A stretch of 64,000 nucleotides of DNA from Diphasiastrum complanatum (taxonomy: Eukaryota; Streptophyta; Lycopodiopsida; Lycopodiales; Lycopodiaceae): positions 22,463,355-22,527,354 of the forward strand of contig CM055111.1 of the NCBI GenBank assembly GCA_029204225.1, in the 5' to 3' direction. Position numbers and translations under genes: made by a program. Positions 10,083 through 23,177 of this stretch are shown here, piece by piece. A model generated the notes under the pieces. That model had not been told where the DNA came from. It was given only the letters and a program-made list of their open reading frames with translations, and made no database searches. The stretch's first letter is position 1. Every line of letters starts with the position of its first letter.

Positions 10083-11161
10083 GAATATACAACATTCTAC
10101 ATGGCTAGATTTGCCAATGTAAGCAATTTTTCACAGGACTGAGGTGAGTAGCTGGTTTGTAGTTGTATTCCATTGGCCTTGTAGAAGTCTATGAATTTGT
10201 TGGAGATAAATACTCCCCCTGCATCAGAGCATAGATCTTTGATTTTTCTTTGGGTCGATTTTTTTGATGATGCCTTGAACTGCATGAAGAAGTTTAGAGT
10301 ATCATATTTGTTCTTCAAGAAAAATGTTGCAGTCCTCCGAGAGAAGTCATCACCCTGTGGAAATAGTCTGCATAGGCATGTGTACAAAATCTAGCAAATT
10401 TGTAGAAGTACATTTTAAATCTGAAATGATAGAACTTCTAACATGCTTGCTAAAAATACAGCTTTTACATGGAGTATCAGATTTATTAGTGGAAGGAATA
10501 TCTTGCACTAAATTTTGATTTGACATTTGTTGAATACAACTGGAATTTAAATGGCCACAACATGTCATTTGATTCAGAAGTTGTTGTATACAAAGCTTGA
10601 CAAATAGAAGCATTGTAGTGGCTAAGTTTGTAGAGATTGCCACTTCTTCTCCCGAAAGCTAAAACTTTATGGGACTTGTCAAAGATGGTGCAACCATTTG
10701 TGTCAAATTCGACCTTCCGACCAAAATTTGTAATTCTACTAACTGAGAGCAAACTTTTGGTCAAGTTTGAAATATGTAAAACATTGGACAACAACCTAAC
10801 ATCATCTTTCTGGAATTCGACCCTGACTGTTCCTTCACCTTCAATGGAGTGGGATGAGTTGTCTCCAAGTTGAACAACTATAGAATGAGAGAAGGGCTTG
10901 CAGCTTTGGAACCAGTTACGATGGTGAGTCACGTGTTGTGTTGCTCCAGAGTCCAAGTACAAGGAATAGATATCTTGTAAATTTTTGACCTTGGTCAAGA
11001 AGGTAGCTTTATCTTCTTTTTCATGCTGGATCGAGTAACTGGTTGAGGTAGCATTTTCTTGTTGTTGGAACTGCATCTTCTTCTCATTGTTGTACTGAGT
11101 GTTCTGTAGTCCTTGATGAGATGGCCAGTTCTCTTACAATAGTTACAGAATAGGTTATGCC
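10083..11161 (-). pseudogene. Copia protease-integrase remnant (3' half of a split element)
   Basis: Minus-strand blocks in order. A zinc-knuckle trace YCKRTGHLIKDY lies near 11110-11161. Protease LYLDSGATQHVTHH lies in the 10486-11076 frame. A GAG-pre-integrase region follows, including ACKSCIFSKH-type cysteines (10350-10643). The integrase core has DDFSRRTATFFLK and KDLCSDAGGVFISNKF (10097-10387). Frameshifts separate the parts, and RT and RNase H are absent on the left. The upstream gag of the same copy lies at 15557-16370; a plus-strand relative is inserted between. Confidence 0.8.
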
Positions 11162-12035
<874 letters not shown>

Positions 12036-12049
12036 AGGTATCAGAGTGG
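12036..12049 (+). promoter_or_regulatory. Primer binding site variant
   Basis: AGGTATCAGAGTGG directly after the LTR. This is the initiator tRNA-Met site with its first base changed from T. Confidence 0.6.
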
Positions 12050-12149
12050 ACATTCAAGTAGTCTACTTCTCATTGCGGATTATAAGTCTTGTTTCTATCA
12101 GGACAACAAACTAGCAAGCGCACCCCGATGGAAGTAAATACCATCTTTG

Positions 12150-14362
12150 GAAGCTCAATATGAAGACCATACTATTAGCCAACGAACTGTGGGATGTTGT
12201 TGATGGCACAGAACTGAAGCCAGAAGGTGAAGCAGTTGCTATCACTAAATGGAGACTAAAGGATGGCAAGACATTTGCCTACATCACTCTCAACATCAAA
12301 GACACCCAAATCAGTCATATAAGAGCTGCTCAGACTGCTAAGAATGCATGGGACATTCTAGCAATTCTATATTATATCTGAGATCTGATGACTGAGTGAA
12401 CAAGTGTTTCGAGTCATCTCAGCATTTTTTAAAATCTCATGGAGCAATGAATTCAACTGGCTCAGAAATTCAAAACTCTGATGCTATTATGACTCTATTA
12501 TTGAGTCCACCTGAAGCCTATGAAAATTGGGTAATGGCAATTTCGATCCAAGAGAATCTAACTCAATCAAGAATTATCTCACTTCTTCTACAAGAAGAAA
12601 TCAGAAGATCAGCTTCCCCCTCAGGATCAGATCATCTAGCATTGTATTCCAAACATCATAAATTTAGATCAAACAGATCTACATAGTCAGATTATCCTGA
12701 CAAAAGGAGCAATATGCAGTCTAGGTCTAAGGGTCAAATTTTGAGTCTTCATCATTCCAGCCAAAGCAGAGCCTATTATGCAAATACTGTAAGAGAATTG
12801 GCCATCTTATCAGGGACTATAGAACTTTAAAATTCAATAATGAGAAGAAGCAGCAGTTCCAACAACAAGCAAAGTTTGCTTCAGGCAGTTTTTTGATCCA
12901 ACAACAAAATGAAGATGAAGCAGCCTTCTTGACCAAGGTCGGAGAAAATCAGGATATCAATTCCTGGTATCTAGACTCGAGAGAAACTCAACATATGACT
13001 CACCACAAGGACTGGTTCAAGGACTATCAATCATACACCCACTCTCGAATTGTACAACTTGGTGACAACTCAAAACATATTATTGAGGGTGAAAGAACAA
13101 TCAAGGTCGAATTTCAGAGGGGTGAAGTCAAGTTGCTGACCAACGTTCTCTGCTTTCCAAATCTGACCAAAAATCTGCTCTTAGTTAGCAGAATTACAAA
13201 TTTGCGTCAAAAGGTCAAATTCAACACACAAAGCTACACGATTTTTGACAAGTCCCAAAAAGTTTTAGCTTTTGGGAGAAGTAAGTGGCAGTCTTTAGAA
13301 AATCAGCCACTACAATTTTTCTAGTTATCAAGCTCTTTAACTTTCACTTCTGAATCAACTGATATGCCTTTGCATTTTAGATTAGGCCATCACAATTGTA
13401 ATAGTATTCACAAATCTCCAAACGGAATTTAGTACAAGATCAGTCTCCAATTAGCAAATCCGAACCTTCATGCAAAAGTTGTATAATCAGCAAGTATGCT
13501 AGAAGTCCTACAATTTCTGATACAGTCCATACTTCTAGAAATTTTCTAGATCTTGTACACAGGGACATTTGTGGCCCTATGCATATTGTTTCCACAAGGG
13601 GAGCTATTTGCGTATTGGCTTTTATTGATAACTTATCTTGGAGGACTGCAACTTATTTCTTGAAGGAAAAATTTGATACCTTTAAATTCTTCATGATCTA
13701 TGCTATGATGGAGGGGGAGTATTTATCCCCACCGAGTTCAAAGTCTATTACAAGGCCAATTGAATACAGCTACAAATCAGCTACTCACCTCAGTCCAAAG
13801 GTACAACTCAAGAGAAGAATCAGACACTCATTCCTACTGCCAAGAGCGTGCTGGCCCATGCCTCTCTTCCAAAGAAATTCTGGGCAGAAGATGTTACCAA
13901 GTAGCCTACTTACAAAATTGATCCATCAACAAAGCCTTGAATGGCAAGACACCTTATGAGATGTGGACAAGATCAAATCCATCACTCACAATATTAGAGT
14001 GTTTGGATGCAAAGCTTTCAATCGGATCTCTGCCGATCAACAACAAAATCCAACCCAATAATCGAACAGTCAAAATCCGACCCTAGGGTCGAGAAATCCA
14101 AGTACAATTCAAGTTTCGACCAGTAGTAAATCAATTTTTATTGGCTACTCTCCAGATCAGAAGGCATACAAGCTCTACAACCTGGACAATCAACAAGATT
14201 TCACAAGTAGAAATGTTATTTTTCTGGAAGACCAATTTTCTGACCACAAAGAGAAAAGCTACAACAAATTCTGACCCAAGGGTTGAATATGCAAAATCCA
14301 ACCCAAGGGTTGAAAATCAGAAAATCGATAGTAATTTAGAAAATGAGTTAGAATCTCAATAG
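12150..14362 (+). pseudogene. Copia gag-protease-integrase remnant
   Basis: 12160-12686 is gag (NELWDVVDGTELKP, then LLQEEIRRSASPSG). A zinc knuckle near 12780-12820 has lost its last Cys (CKYCKRIGHLIRDY). 12893-13324 is protease with the active site changed to LDSRETQHMTHH, so Asp-Ser-Gly is lost. 13365-13960 holds the HHCC and core integrase. 14130-14250 is the integrase C-terminus (GYSPDQKAYKLYNL). Stops and frameshifts abound and RT is missing after 14500. It is the same family as the copy at 10083-11161, whose protease keeps DSGATQH. Confidence 0.8.
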
Positions 14363-14803
14363 TCGAATCATATCAGAGGTTCAAATTTCAACCAAGAAGG
14401 ACAAATTGATCCAGATAGTCTCCATCCCTATTTAGAGATGATCCAGTTTGTTACTTTGTGTAGGAATCAAATACAAATTCTAAGGCAAAGTCACCTTCTA
14501 ATGTTGACCAATGCGAAGCAACAATGGACACCAAATCAGCATTGCTAAACGAGAATGGTTTATATCCAAACTTGGTAGACTCGAATTTTTATTTCTAGTT
14601 TGTATTGGATTTTTTCATCAACTCCACTCAGTTAAAAAAATCTAATAAAGTTCCACCCAACTGTTGTCACGAAGTACAAAAATCAACCCAACAAGACAAA
14701 CCTGATGGCATCAAATTACTTCACAATGGTTCTAACAAAAGAGCACCAGCTCAGATTCAATGACAAGCTAAATCTGAAAATCAAAATTTTTCAGAATCCA
14801 TAT

Positions 14804-14813
14804 TAAAAGAGAG
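14804..14813 (+). promoter_or_regulatory. Polypurine tract
   Basis: AAAAGAGAG immediately before the 3' LTR start TGTTGGAATT. Confidence 0.7.
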
Positions 14814-15556
14814 TGTTGGAATTTGATGCTCAAGCTCAAATCCATTTGTTAATAAGCATCTTGAAAACTTTACAAAACCAAGAAAATAGAAGGCTCGAGT
14901 TTTTCATTAGCAGAAAAATTCCGACCCTGGGTCGAGACGGATCGGTTTGAAATTTTTTTGAACCTTCACTAAATTATCTGAGCACCTTCAAACATGTTCG
15001 ATTTGGATAGGGTCTAATTTTTTCGACCCCAAAAATTTCAACCCACAACATATTTTTTGAACTAGTACATATTTTTTGATCGTTTGTATAAAATTTGAAC
15101 CTATGTAATTTTCGAACACTGTCGGTCAAAAATCTGACTCAACGACTTCACGTTGGAAGTCCGCCTACATTGTACAGTCTGAGGCGGTTGTAATAAATGT
15201 AGAAAATATCAGTTATAGATATTTTTGAGTAGTATATCAGATATGTATCTTTATCAGAAAACTTTTTCAACATTTCTGATAATCATCTGATATCTAAAAC
15301 CTTCTAGTAATTGCATTTTTGGTCAATCAGATTAATCCGTACCAGCGTTATCGCGCACAACAAGTTGAAGTAATAACTTCAAGCCATTGTACTTATCTGT
15401 TGATAATAATCAGAGTGTAATTTGTTCTACAGTTGTTATTGGCAATTGCACATTTGTTTGATCCGTCGTTTGAGTTATCCTGCTGCTAATTGTTGTATTT
15501 TTTATCCATTCATCTAGCTCGCTCCCAACTTCCGTACAACCCACTGATTTTTGACA
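14814..15556 (+). repeat. 3' LTR of plus-strand copia
   Basis: Partner of 11162-12035, without the TA expansion. It ends TTTTTGACA, then the minus-strand gag of the host element resumes. Confidence 0.85.
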
Positions 15557-16370
15557 CTTCTTTGGCTGGAATAATAAAAAAGAATTCGAACTCAAACCTG
15601 AGCCAGAATTGAACCTGAGTTAAAATTCGAATAGGAGTCAAAATTGAACTAGACCGCAAGTTGTCCTTTTTGTTAAGAGAATCTGACTTTAGAAATCTCT
15701 TGGATCTGAACTTCTGATTCTTGGTTGTGTATAGAGCTTGAGAATCCGATCCTGAGCCTGAGGAGGTTGCTTTCCTTCTGATCTCCTCTTGTAACAGCAT
15801 AGAAATGACTCTAGATAGAGTAAGTTTCTATGACTCTAGATAGAGTAAGTTGTTGTTGGGTCAAAATAGCCATGACCCATGTTTCATAGGCTTCAAGGAG
15901 ACTCGATAAAAGAGTCATCACTGCATCCGAATCTTGAATGTTCGATCCAGTAGCAGTCATCTACTCCATGAGGTTCTTGAATATATTGAGATGGCTGGAA
16001 ATAGTGTCTGCATCAGACATCCTCAAAGTGAAGAATTTCTTCCTCAGATGAAGTTTGGATGTGACATCACTGATGTCATAGACAGCTGCTAAGATGTTCC
16101 AAACATCCTAAGTAGTCTGTGTAGATCGGATATGACTGATTTGGGAGTCTCTGATATTTTGAGTGATTAAGACAAAAGCCTTGCCATCTTGTTGCCTCCA
16201 TTTGGTGATGCTGGTCGCATCTCCCTTTGGTTTGACTTCGGTGCCATCAACTATGTCCCACAACTCCTTGGCTAATAAAACAACTTTCATCTTGAATTTT
16301 CAGAGATGGTAGCTCTCTCCATCGAGCTTGTCAATCAAGGAGGAACTGAACTCGAATCCATTCTGGTATA
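15557..16370 (-). pseudogene. Copia gag remnant (5' half of the split element)
   Basis: Minus-strand gag: the start region near 16370 reads SLIDKLDGESYHL. Then come ELWDIVDGTEVKPKGDATS (16108-16290) and MLLQEEIRRKATSSGSGSD (15510-15800). The PAKE codons at 15557 are the point where the plus-strand element interrupts it; the frame resumes at 11161. A 20-bp word, GACTCTAGATAGAGTAAGTT, is duplicated at about 15808-15852. Confidence 0.75.
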
Positions 16371-16439
16371 GTTCAATATTGTTGGTAGAAACAACAATAG
16401 CGTGATATTGGTTATGAAATCAAGGACTTCAAAAAACTA

Positions 16440-16690
16440 AAATAAAATAATGAAAAGAAGAAGCAGTACCAACAACAAAAACATAGTGCTTCAACCAGGT
16501 TTTTGAACCAGCAACAAGAGGGAGATGAAGCAGCCTTTATGACAAAGGTCGGAGAATAGCAAGATATCGATTCGTGGCATCTTGACTCTGGAGCAACTCA
16601 ACACATGACTCACCATCATGGCTAGTTCGAGGATTACAAATGTTTCACCCATTCTCGAGTTGTGCAACTTGGAGACAGCTCATCACATTT
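16440..16690 (+). pseudogene. Plus-strand gag-protease fragment of the same copia family
   Basis: Reads QQQEGDEAAFMTKVGE, then LDSGATQHMTHHHG, on the plus strand, close to the protease of the neighbouring copies. It stops abruptly near 16690, where the strand of the coding sequence flips. Confidence 0.7.
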
Positions 16691-17010
16691 TTCCTTCAAG
16701 AAATAAGTTGCAGTCCTCCGAGAGAAGTCATCGATAAAAGTCAATAAGTAGACACACACCCCCCCCCTCTGTGGAAACAGTATGCATAGGGCCACAAATG
16801 TCCATGTGTACAAGATCTAGCAATTTCTAGAAGTATCGACTGTATCAAAAATTGTAGGACTTCTAGCATGCTTGCTGATTATACAGCTTTTGCATGAAAG
16901 TTCAAATGTGCTAATTGGAGACTGATCTTGTACTGAATTCTGTTTGGACATTTGTTGAATACTAATACAATTGTGATGGCCTATGCTGAAATGCAAAGGG
17001 ATATCAGCTG
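16691..17010 (-). pseudogene. Minus-strand integrase and pre-integrase fragment
   Basis: Minus-strand frame 16817-17056 shows a pre-integrase domain (IGHHNCISIQQMSKQ, then CKSCIISKHARSP). 16691-16760 encodes the adjoining core start. It is directly fused tail to tail to the plus-strand protease fragment at 16440-16690, giving a fold-back junction. Confidence 0.7.
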
Positions 17011-17025
17011 ATTCAAAAGTGGGAG

Positions 17026-17396
17026 TGTAACCCACTATTTGTATATATAGAGCCACATTTGGCCATAATCAACAAGCAACACAAATCTTGGTTTTGGATG
17101 CAATTCTTGTCAATTTCATCATTTGTCTTGATTTTTCTTAATAATTTTGAGTTCCTATCATATTGTACTTTAATTTCAAGTTGGAGTCCGTACTCTGATA
17201 GGTTTTCACAAGTGTGAAACCAACAAGTACAATTCCCTTTCATTTATGATTGTTCTTGTTAGATTTTCTCATCTAAATTTGATCTAGATTGATCTAAATC
17301 TTGTGTAGATTGGTAGATCAATTGTATCTAACATCCAATCACTCTTGTGGATCATTTTAGGATCCATTCTTGGTCCAATTTTGCAGATTTTCCACA
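17026..17396 (+). repeat. 5' LTR of the non-coding element
   Basis: TATA box at 17041-17050 and a TTCACAAGTGTGAA near-palindrome at 17205-17218, some 160 nt downstream. It ends CCACA before the primer site. Confidence 0.7.
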
Positions 17397-17458
17397 TGGT
17401 ATCAGAGCCAAGTACAAGAGGATTTATGAAGATTTGATGGGGTGGATCCAAGACTAAG

Positions 17459-17810
17459 CCCAAATTAGCAAGTTTTTGGAAACTAGTTAATTTTGATGTG
17501 GCAAGTTGGATAGGATAGATATACTCAAAATTTATGGAAAAAAACTTGTTGTGGTCTGCAGGGGTATGTTTCACACGTGCTAGAATGTATAGTACCAGGT
17601 TTGGAGCCTTATGCTTCAGTTTGACGCTAAATCTCCCAAATTAGCAAGTTTGTGAAAACTAGCTAATTCTGAGGTAGAGAGTTTGAATTGATAGCTAGAT
17701 TCATTCTTTTGTACCAAAACTTGTTGTAGGCTGTAGGTGTACCTTCCACACGTGTGGGGCCATACAAAACCTGTTTTGGTTGAGAAAATTCAAACTGATG
17801 CATAATTTGA
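17459..17810 (+). repeat. 176-bp tandem duplication in the leader, each copy ending in a CACACGTG site
   Basis: CCCAAATTAGCAAGTTT occurs at 17459 and 17635, and AACTTGTTGT followed by TTCACACGTGC (17570) or CCACACGTGTG (17746) closes each unit. The copies have diverged noticeably. Confidence 0.75.
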
Positions 17811-18901
17811 CTCATACACCCGGATTTAGAGATTTTTAGTGCAAATTTGAGCTTTTTCTATAGAGATTCTATTTCTGTGATCTGTTCTTGGATTAGATCA
17901 TCCAAATAATTAATTTGAAGCTTGATTCAGGTGCATTAAAGTTGTTTCTATGATTTTTTGAGTACATGTCAAAGTTGAGAGAGAAAATTGCCAAAAATCA
18001 TAGATTAAGGAGTGATATGCAAGGTGAGAGGTTAAAATCCATTTTACCATCACTCTAGATTTGTTCAAGATGTTAGGGTCAAGTTTAGAAGCATCACTTT
18101 GCTAGAAAACATCTTTGGATCTGTCCTTCAAGTGAAACCTTTGAGAGTTTCTAGTGCATATATAGCATCTATGCAAATCTTTTGTAGAATTTGATAGAGA
18201 TTGGCTTCAATTGAGAGTTCTAGAAAAGAGATTGAGATCCAAGTCACATTATTCAACCCTACTCAATTTGTTTGAGTGATTGTTAGGCTTGAAAAACGTC
18301 ATTGAGGTGTGTAAGAAAAATGTGTAGAGAGAGCTTCCTTTGTAGAGGGCAAGATCTAGAAGCTCATTTTGTGTTGTGTGGAGAATTTGTCTTCTCCTAG
18401 GTGATCAAATATTTCTAAGTGGCATTAGATCTTTGAATCACAATGTTTTAGTGAGAAAGAAGAATCTCAATTTTTGATTTTGAATTTCATTCCAACTCTT
18501 AAGAAATAGAGTCATTGGTGGAATCCAATAGGGGTGAATGAATTCAATCTATTGAGCAAAAATTGACATAATATATATGAAACTCAAATTAGTTCTATTC
18601 AACTTTCTTTGTGGGAGTGTGAGGGTTAAGTTGTGATCCCATTGGATGTCTAGAACAAGGAGGAGTCCATATTTGAGTGTTCATGCATGGTTGGGATCTT
18701 TGTGAATCTCTATGTGTCTGATTGTTAAAGCTTGATAAAAAATTCTTGACATAGGTTGTTATCAAACTATTACAAATCCATTCCAAATCTCAAGAGTGAG
18801 ATTCTTTGGGGATTCCAAAAGGGGTGATTGGATCTTAATTTTATGTGTTTGAATCAAATGTACATGTCAAGTTTGAGTGACCTGATGTAGATCCTATGTT
18901 T

Positions 18902-19261
18902 TGTGAAACGCTCTCACTTTTTGTATATATAGAGCCACATTTGGCCATAATCAACAAGCAACACCAATCTTGGTTTTGGAGGCAATTCTTGTCAATTTCA
19001 TCATTTGTCTTGATTTTTCTTAATAGTTTTGAGTTCCTATTATATTGTACTTTGATTTCAGATTGGAGTCCGTACTCTGACAGGTTTTCACACATGTGAC
19101 CTTTCATTTATGATTGTTCTTGTTAGATTTTCTCATCTAAAACTTGATCTAGATTGATCTAAATCTTGTGTAGTTTGGTAGATCAATTGTATCTAACATT
19201 CAATCACTCTTGTGGATCATTTTAGGATCCATTCTTGGTCCAATTTTGTAGATTTTCCACA
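18902..19261 (+). repeat. 3' LTR of the non-coding element
   Basis: Closely similar to 17026-17396, with CACACATGTG at 19089-19098 in the equivalent place of the palindrome. It ends ATTTTCCACA at 19261. Confidence 0.7.
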
Positions 19262-19655
19262 TATAACTAATATTTTCTATAGTTATTACAACCGTCTCAG
19301 ATTGTACAATGTAGACGGACTTTCAACACGAAGCCCTTGGGTGGGATTTCTGACCGACAATGTTCGAAAATTACATAGGTTTGGTTTTTATACAAAGGAT
19401 TGAAAAATATGTACTGGTTCAAAAAATATGTTGTGGGCCGAATTTTCTGAGGTCCAAAAAATTAGACCCAAACATGTTCGAAGGTGCTCGAACAATTTAG
19501 TGAAGGTTCGAAAAAAATTCCGAACTGATCTGACCCGTCCCTGGGTCGAAATTTTCCTACTAAGGAAAAACTCGAGCCTTCTGTTTTCTTGGTTTTGTAA
19601 AGTTTTCAGGATGCTCATTAACAAATGGATTTGAGGCTGAGCACCAAACTCCAAG
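19262..19655 (-). repeat. LTR fragment of the 11162 family, inverted
   Basis: Reverse complement of the first part of the 11162/14814 LTR: on the minus strand it reads CTCAGCCTCAAATCCATTTG and continues through the CGAAC-rich part to ACTGATATTTTC-like sequence. The inner end is missing. Confidence 0.8.
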
Positions 19656-21560
19656 AGTCCTACTCATGGACTATCATGACACTCATGCAAGATTTGGGCC
19701 CTAATTGTGTTATTCTCTGGTACACAAACCTTGCCCTTACGAAACAAGATCCCATTTCAAATAGAAAAATCCATTTCAATCTTTCCCTGATTGGAGGAAT
19801 CCTTATTACTCGAATCAACCCCAAAAAGTACTTGTTGCCAATACTTTCCCAAAAATGGAAGCATAGTTTTCAGCTTATGGTTTCTGTTTCCCTTTATTGT
19901 ATATTTAAATTTTTGTGGGTTACGCAATAATCTGTTGTCGTGAATGTTCTGAGCTACGTCTGTATATCAGTTGATCTGTGTCATGCTAAGTCTTTTTTCC
20001 GTTGTTGCTTAGATTCAGAAACTGTGTTTTGTGCAGGTCACCAGAACCTATATCATGCTCTGTTTTTCTGTGGCTTGAATTTTCGTGTAATTTTTTACTT
20101 TGACTTAAGCTGCTGTACTCATTGAAAATCCTGTAAACAGATCAATCATACTGTACACAAATATCATAGTTTGCCTATCTTACCGTTCAGGAAAGTGTTT
20201 ATGATTGAAAACTGGGTTTTTACCACCCAGAATGGCTGTTCAAATATTTGGGCATTGATTCTTCTTAAACAAGGTTCTTATTTACCAGCCAGCTCTCAAG
20301 CAACCACCACCCTTGGACGAAGGTGGCCCTGTCACTAAAACGCAGTGTTGATTGCACGTACTGCCATTCTGCAAACATCAAGTAAAAGTGTTTGATTAGC
20401 TCTGTGTCATTTTTACAAGGAATATTTGCTTTTGCATAGTTTTTGGATAGGGCCTGGGGGTATAAGTGAACTAAGCTGAAACAACGAGCAGACAGCCTGT
20501 AGCCTCCACTTTTGTCCCTGCTATCAGCATAATACGGAATCTGCCACTTTGCAGAATCAGATGTTGTAGACTGATCACTGATAGCCTGCTAGTTGTTTCA
20601 GCCTCCTCTAAACTGTGCTCAATATTTTGACCAGTGTTGCAGTGGATTGCGATCCGCTGCAAATTCCATGTCCGGGACAATGATTTCTTTCCCATATCGC
20701 AACCAGAAACATTTCATTTGCGATCTGTTGCTTCAAACATATTTTCTGAACATGTATATCCAGATTTCCAGAAGGATTGAACTTAATTGAAGCAAGGCAA
20801 ATAATATCCAATCAAATCTAAGGCTGCACTGTGAAGTACTGGCTACAGAAGATACCTCTGTGAATCTGGATCAAGAACGTTGATAGTGGCTACAGAAGTT
20901 TCCTGGAAGCTTAATCAATAAAAGTGAGGACAATCATGCAAATTGCCAATCAGCCTGTGTGTTTGCCTCACTAGGGAATTACTGGATATTTATTATGGAA
21001 TCTGGATATGCAGAACATGCTTGCAACAGACAGATGTGGATTAGCTGTCCGAAAGCAGCAACAGAGCTGTGGATTACCCATCTGAAATGATCTCATTGTT
21101 TTTGAAACGCCTGGCAAGCTGCATAAATGAATTGCTCTTGCAAAAACCTTTCACCTGCTGATGCCCATATTGCCCCTGCCCCCCCGCCCCCCCTTAAAGA
21201 AAAAACAAAAACAAAAAAATATTTGTGTGCTGGGAAACCCCTAAGGGAGTTCCCGGATCATGATCCCGAACTCGATCTGGATCAAAACGTGCATGTATGA
21301 TTTGGACATTCCTGCATTTTCTGATCCAGTATTTGTGCCACATTCTACATAGCTTCTAATGGGGGCCTATCATTGATAAGGTCTTAAGTTGGATATCAAC
21401 ATGCATATAGTAATTAGGTGTTCTGTGACATTGGTAGTGGTGTCAATACACATGTCACCATGCATACCATCAATCTTACACTAGACTAGGTTGGGCATTC
21501 TTTATAAGAGGGCAATGGCTAGGTGTATCAGACTATGCTAGCACTATCGTGGTTTCTAGG
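19656..21560. other. No gene seen; probable intron of the F-box gene
   Basis: AT-rich sequence with pyrimidine-rich stretches and no conserved frame. Exons further right (23178 on) belong to a plus-strand gene whose F-box part must lie upstream of this stretch or outside the window. I searched here for that part by eye without success. Confidence 0.4.
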
Positions 21561-21589
21561 CATCTAATAGATATGGAGCTTGTTAAAAC

Positions 21590-22130
21590 TTGCTTGAATG
21601 GATTGAGTGAATCTTTTGGCAAGAAAAATAAGATGGGTAAGTGCTTCTTTTGTCATAAACTGGACATTGGGCCAAGGAGTGTAGGAAGAAGATGGCTAAT
21701 ATCAAGCAAGGGACATTGAAGGACTCAAGCAATTTTCTTGAAGATGGAGATGGTGAGACATCGAATACTTTTGTCTCTGTATTGTCATCTTAATGCAATT
21801 ATGAATCTTGTTAGTATATAGATTCATGAACAACTAGACTGGCAACTGAGATTGGTTCCATTAGTTATGATGATTGAAGAAGGTGATAAGGGTGCATAGG
21901 CCAATGGAGAGGGGTGTCAGATCAAGGGCATGGGAGTCATTGCCATCAAGCTAGCCAATCGTAAGATGTAGATGATTCAGAATGTGCTTTATGTGCCTAA
22001 TTTGAAGAAGAGTTTATTATTAGTTGGAGTCATGACCAATCAACACTTAAAGGTGAAATCTATCAAGGATAGGTGCTTGGTAAAAGACATGGATCATGAG
22101 CTGGCAGGAGCAGCTATATTTTTCAATCTT
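21590..22130 (+). pseudogene. Copia gag-protease fragment
   Basis: Plus strand: a zinc-knuckle trace KCFFCHK, then WAKECRKKMANIKQ, a degraded protease region, and MIQNVLYVPNLKKSLLLVGV, the block that follows copia protease. Several stops. It lies within the probable intron of the F-box gene. Confidence 0.75.
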
Positions 22131-22215
22131 ATCTGAAAATTGAAAAGAAAACTAGTGAATAGAAACTCTATCAAATTTCAAGAGAACCACCAAATTTGAG
22201 GGGGAAAGGATCTAA

Positions 22216-22900
22216 GGCTCTGATACAAAAATTTTCCTGTGCCAATCTTAACATTCACACAACTAATCCATTCTTAAACATCAAATTAGCATGATAAAAT
22301 CAAGAAACTAGATAAAATTGGCAAACCTTCACTAAATTAGGCAAAGTACGATAGTAATCCTCATCCTGATTGATCAGTAAATACTTTGTGCCTGAATCTA
22401 TAGCATGATCAAAGCTCTCATGTGATTTTATGCACACGAACCACCAATTACATGAAGAAAGCTCTCAATGAGAAAAGCTTCAAGAACTCATAGAGCTCAA
22501 AAAATTACAAATGTAGAATAACACCAAATTTAGCACGGCCTCAACTATTTATAGTGGTCCATTGTGCCTGTAATATGAGTTTGGGGCCTCATTTAGCTAA
22601 ACTAAGCCTTACAACCATTATTACAATCCTACTATTAACAAATACAACGCGGGTGTTCAAGCCGACTTATTAACTATCCTATTGACTGATTCTAGTTTAA
22701 TTTAGCTCCATGGCCATAGTTAGCATTGTAATTATTAAACACATGGGTTCATGACATGCAGTACATGACATAGTCATGTGACATTATAATTATAACTATG
22801 TATTTATAACCTGGAAAAGATTTCTAATAGTCCTCAATTAAGTCTTAGTCACTGCAGAACTATGGTCTAAGAGGGATAAGCAGACATGTTAGAGCGCATT
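22216..22900 (-). repeat. Possible LTR with primer-site variant
   Basis: Minus strand TGTATCAGAGCC (22216-22227) resembles the copia primer site. To its right the sequence has a CTATAAATAG TATA-like box (minus, near 22550) and no frame. There is no partner copy in the window, so the call is tentative. Confidence 0.4.
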
Positions 22901-23008
22901 GTAATAAAAAGACATCACGTGTAAAACTCAATGTTCATGGTTTATTAATTAAGAATTCATAGTGTTGAAAATTCTACTAATCTCTGAGTCCATTGCCTAT
23001 GTATGCTC

Positions 23009-23010
<2 letters not shown>

Positions 23011-23041
<31 letters not shown>
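23011..23041. repeat. (GA)n microsatellite
   Basis: About 31 bp of AG dinucleotides. Confidence 0.95.
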
Positions 23042-23046
<5 letters not shown>

Positions 23047-23177
23047 TCGAAGTTTTGTTGGCTATTGAATTTTAACCAGACAAAAAAAAGAGGAAAATCG
23101 GTTATCCAGAGGAAATGTGCTGTGTATTTTGTAGATTGGTAGAAGTATACTTCAGATTTTTTGTTGCTATGTAACAG

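Larger units (their letters stand above)
17026..19261 (+). mobile_element. Non-coding LTR element
   Basis: Two direct repeats (17026-17396 and 18902-19261) share a GTATATATAGAGCCAC TATA region and end GATTTTCCACA. The first is followed by a perfect primer site TGGTATCAGAGCC (17397-17409). The 1.5-kb interior has no Gag or Pol frame, so it is a TRIM- or LARD-like non-autonomous element. LTR starts are approximate (TGTAACCC and TGTGAAAC). The right copy runs directly into an inverted LTR fragment at 19262. Confidence 0.75.

Noticed and set aside
20471-20811. Possible F-box exon around 20593-20790
   Set aside because: The Cys/Leu pattern is vaguely F-box-like, but the conserved LP and VC..W motifs and splice phases do not fit.
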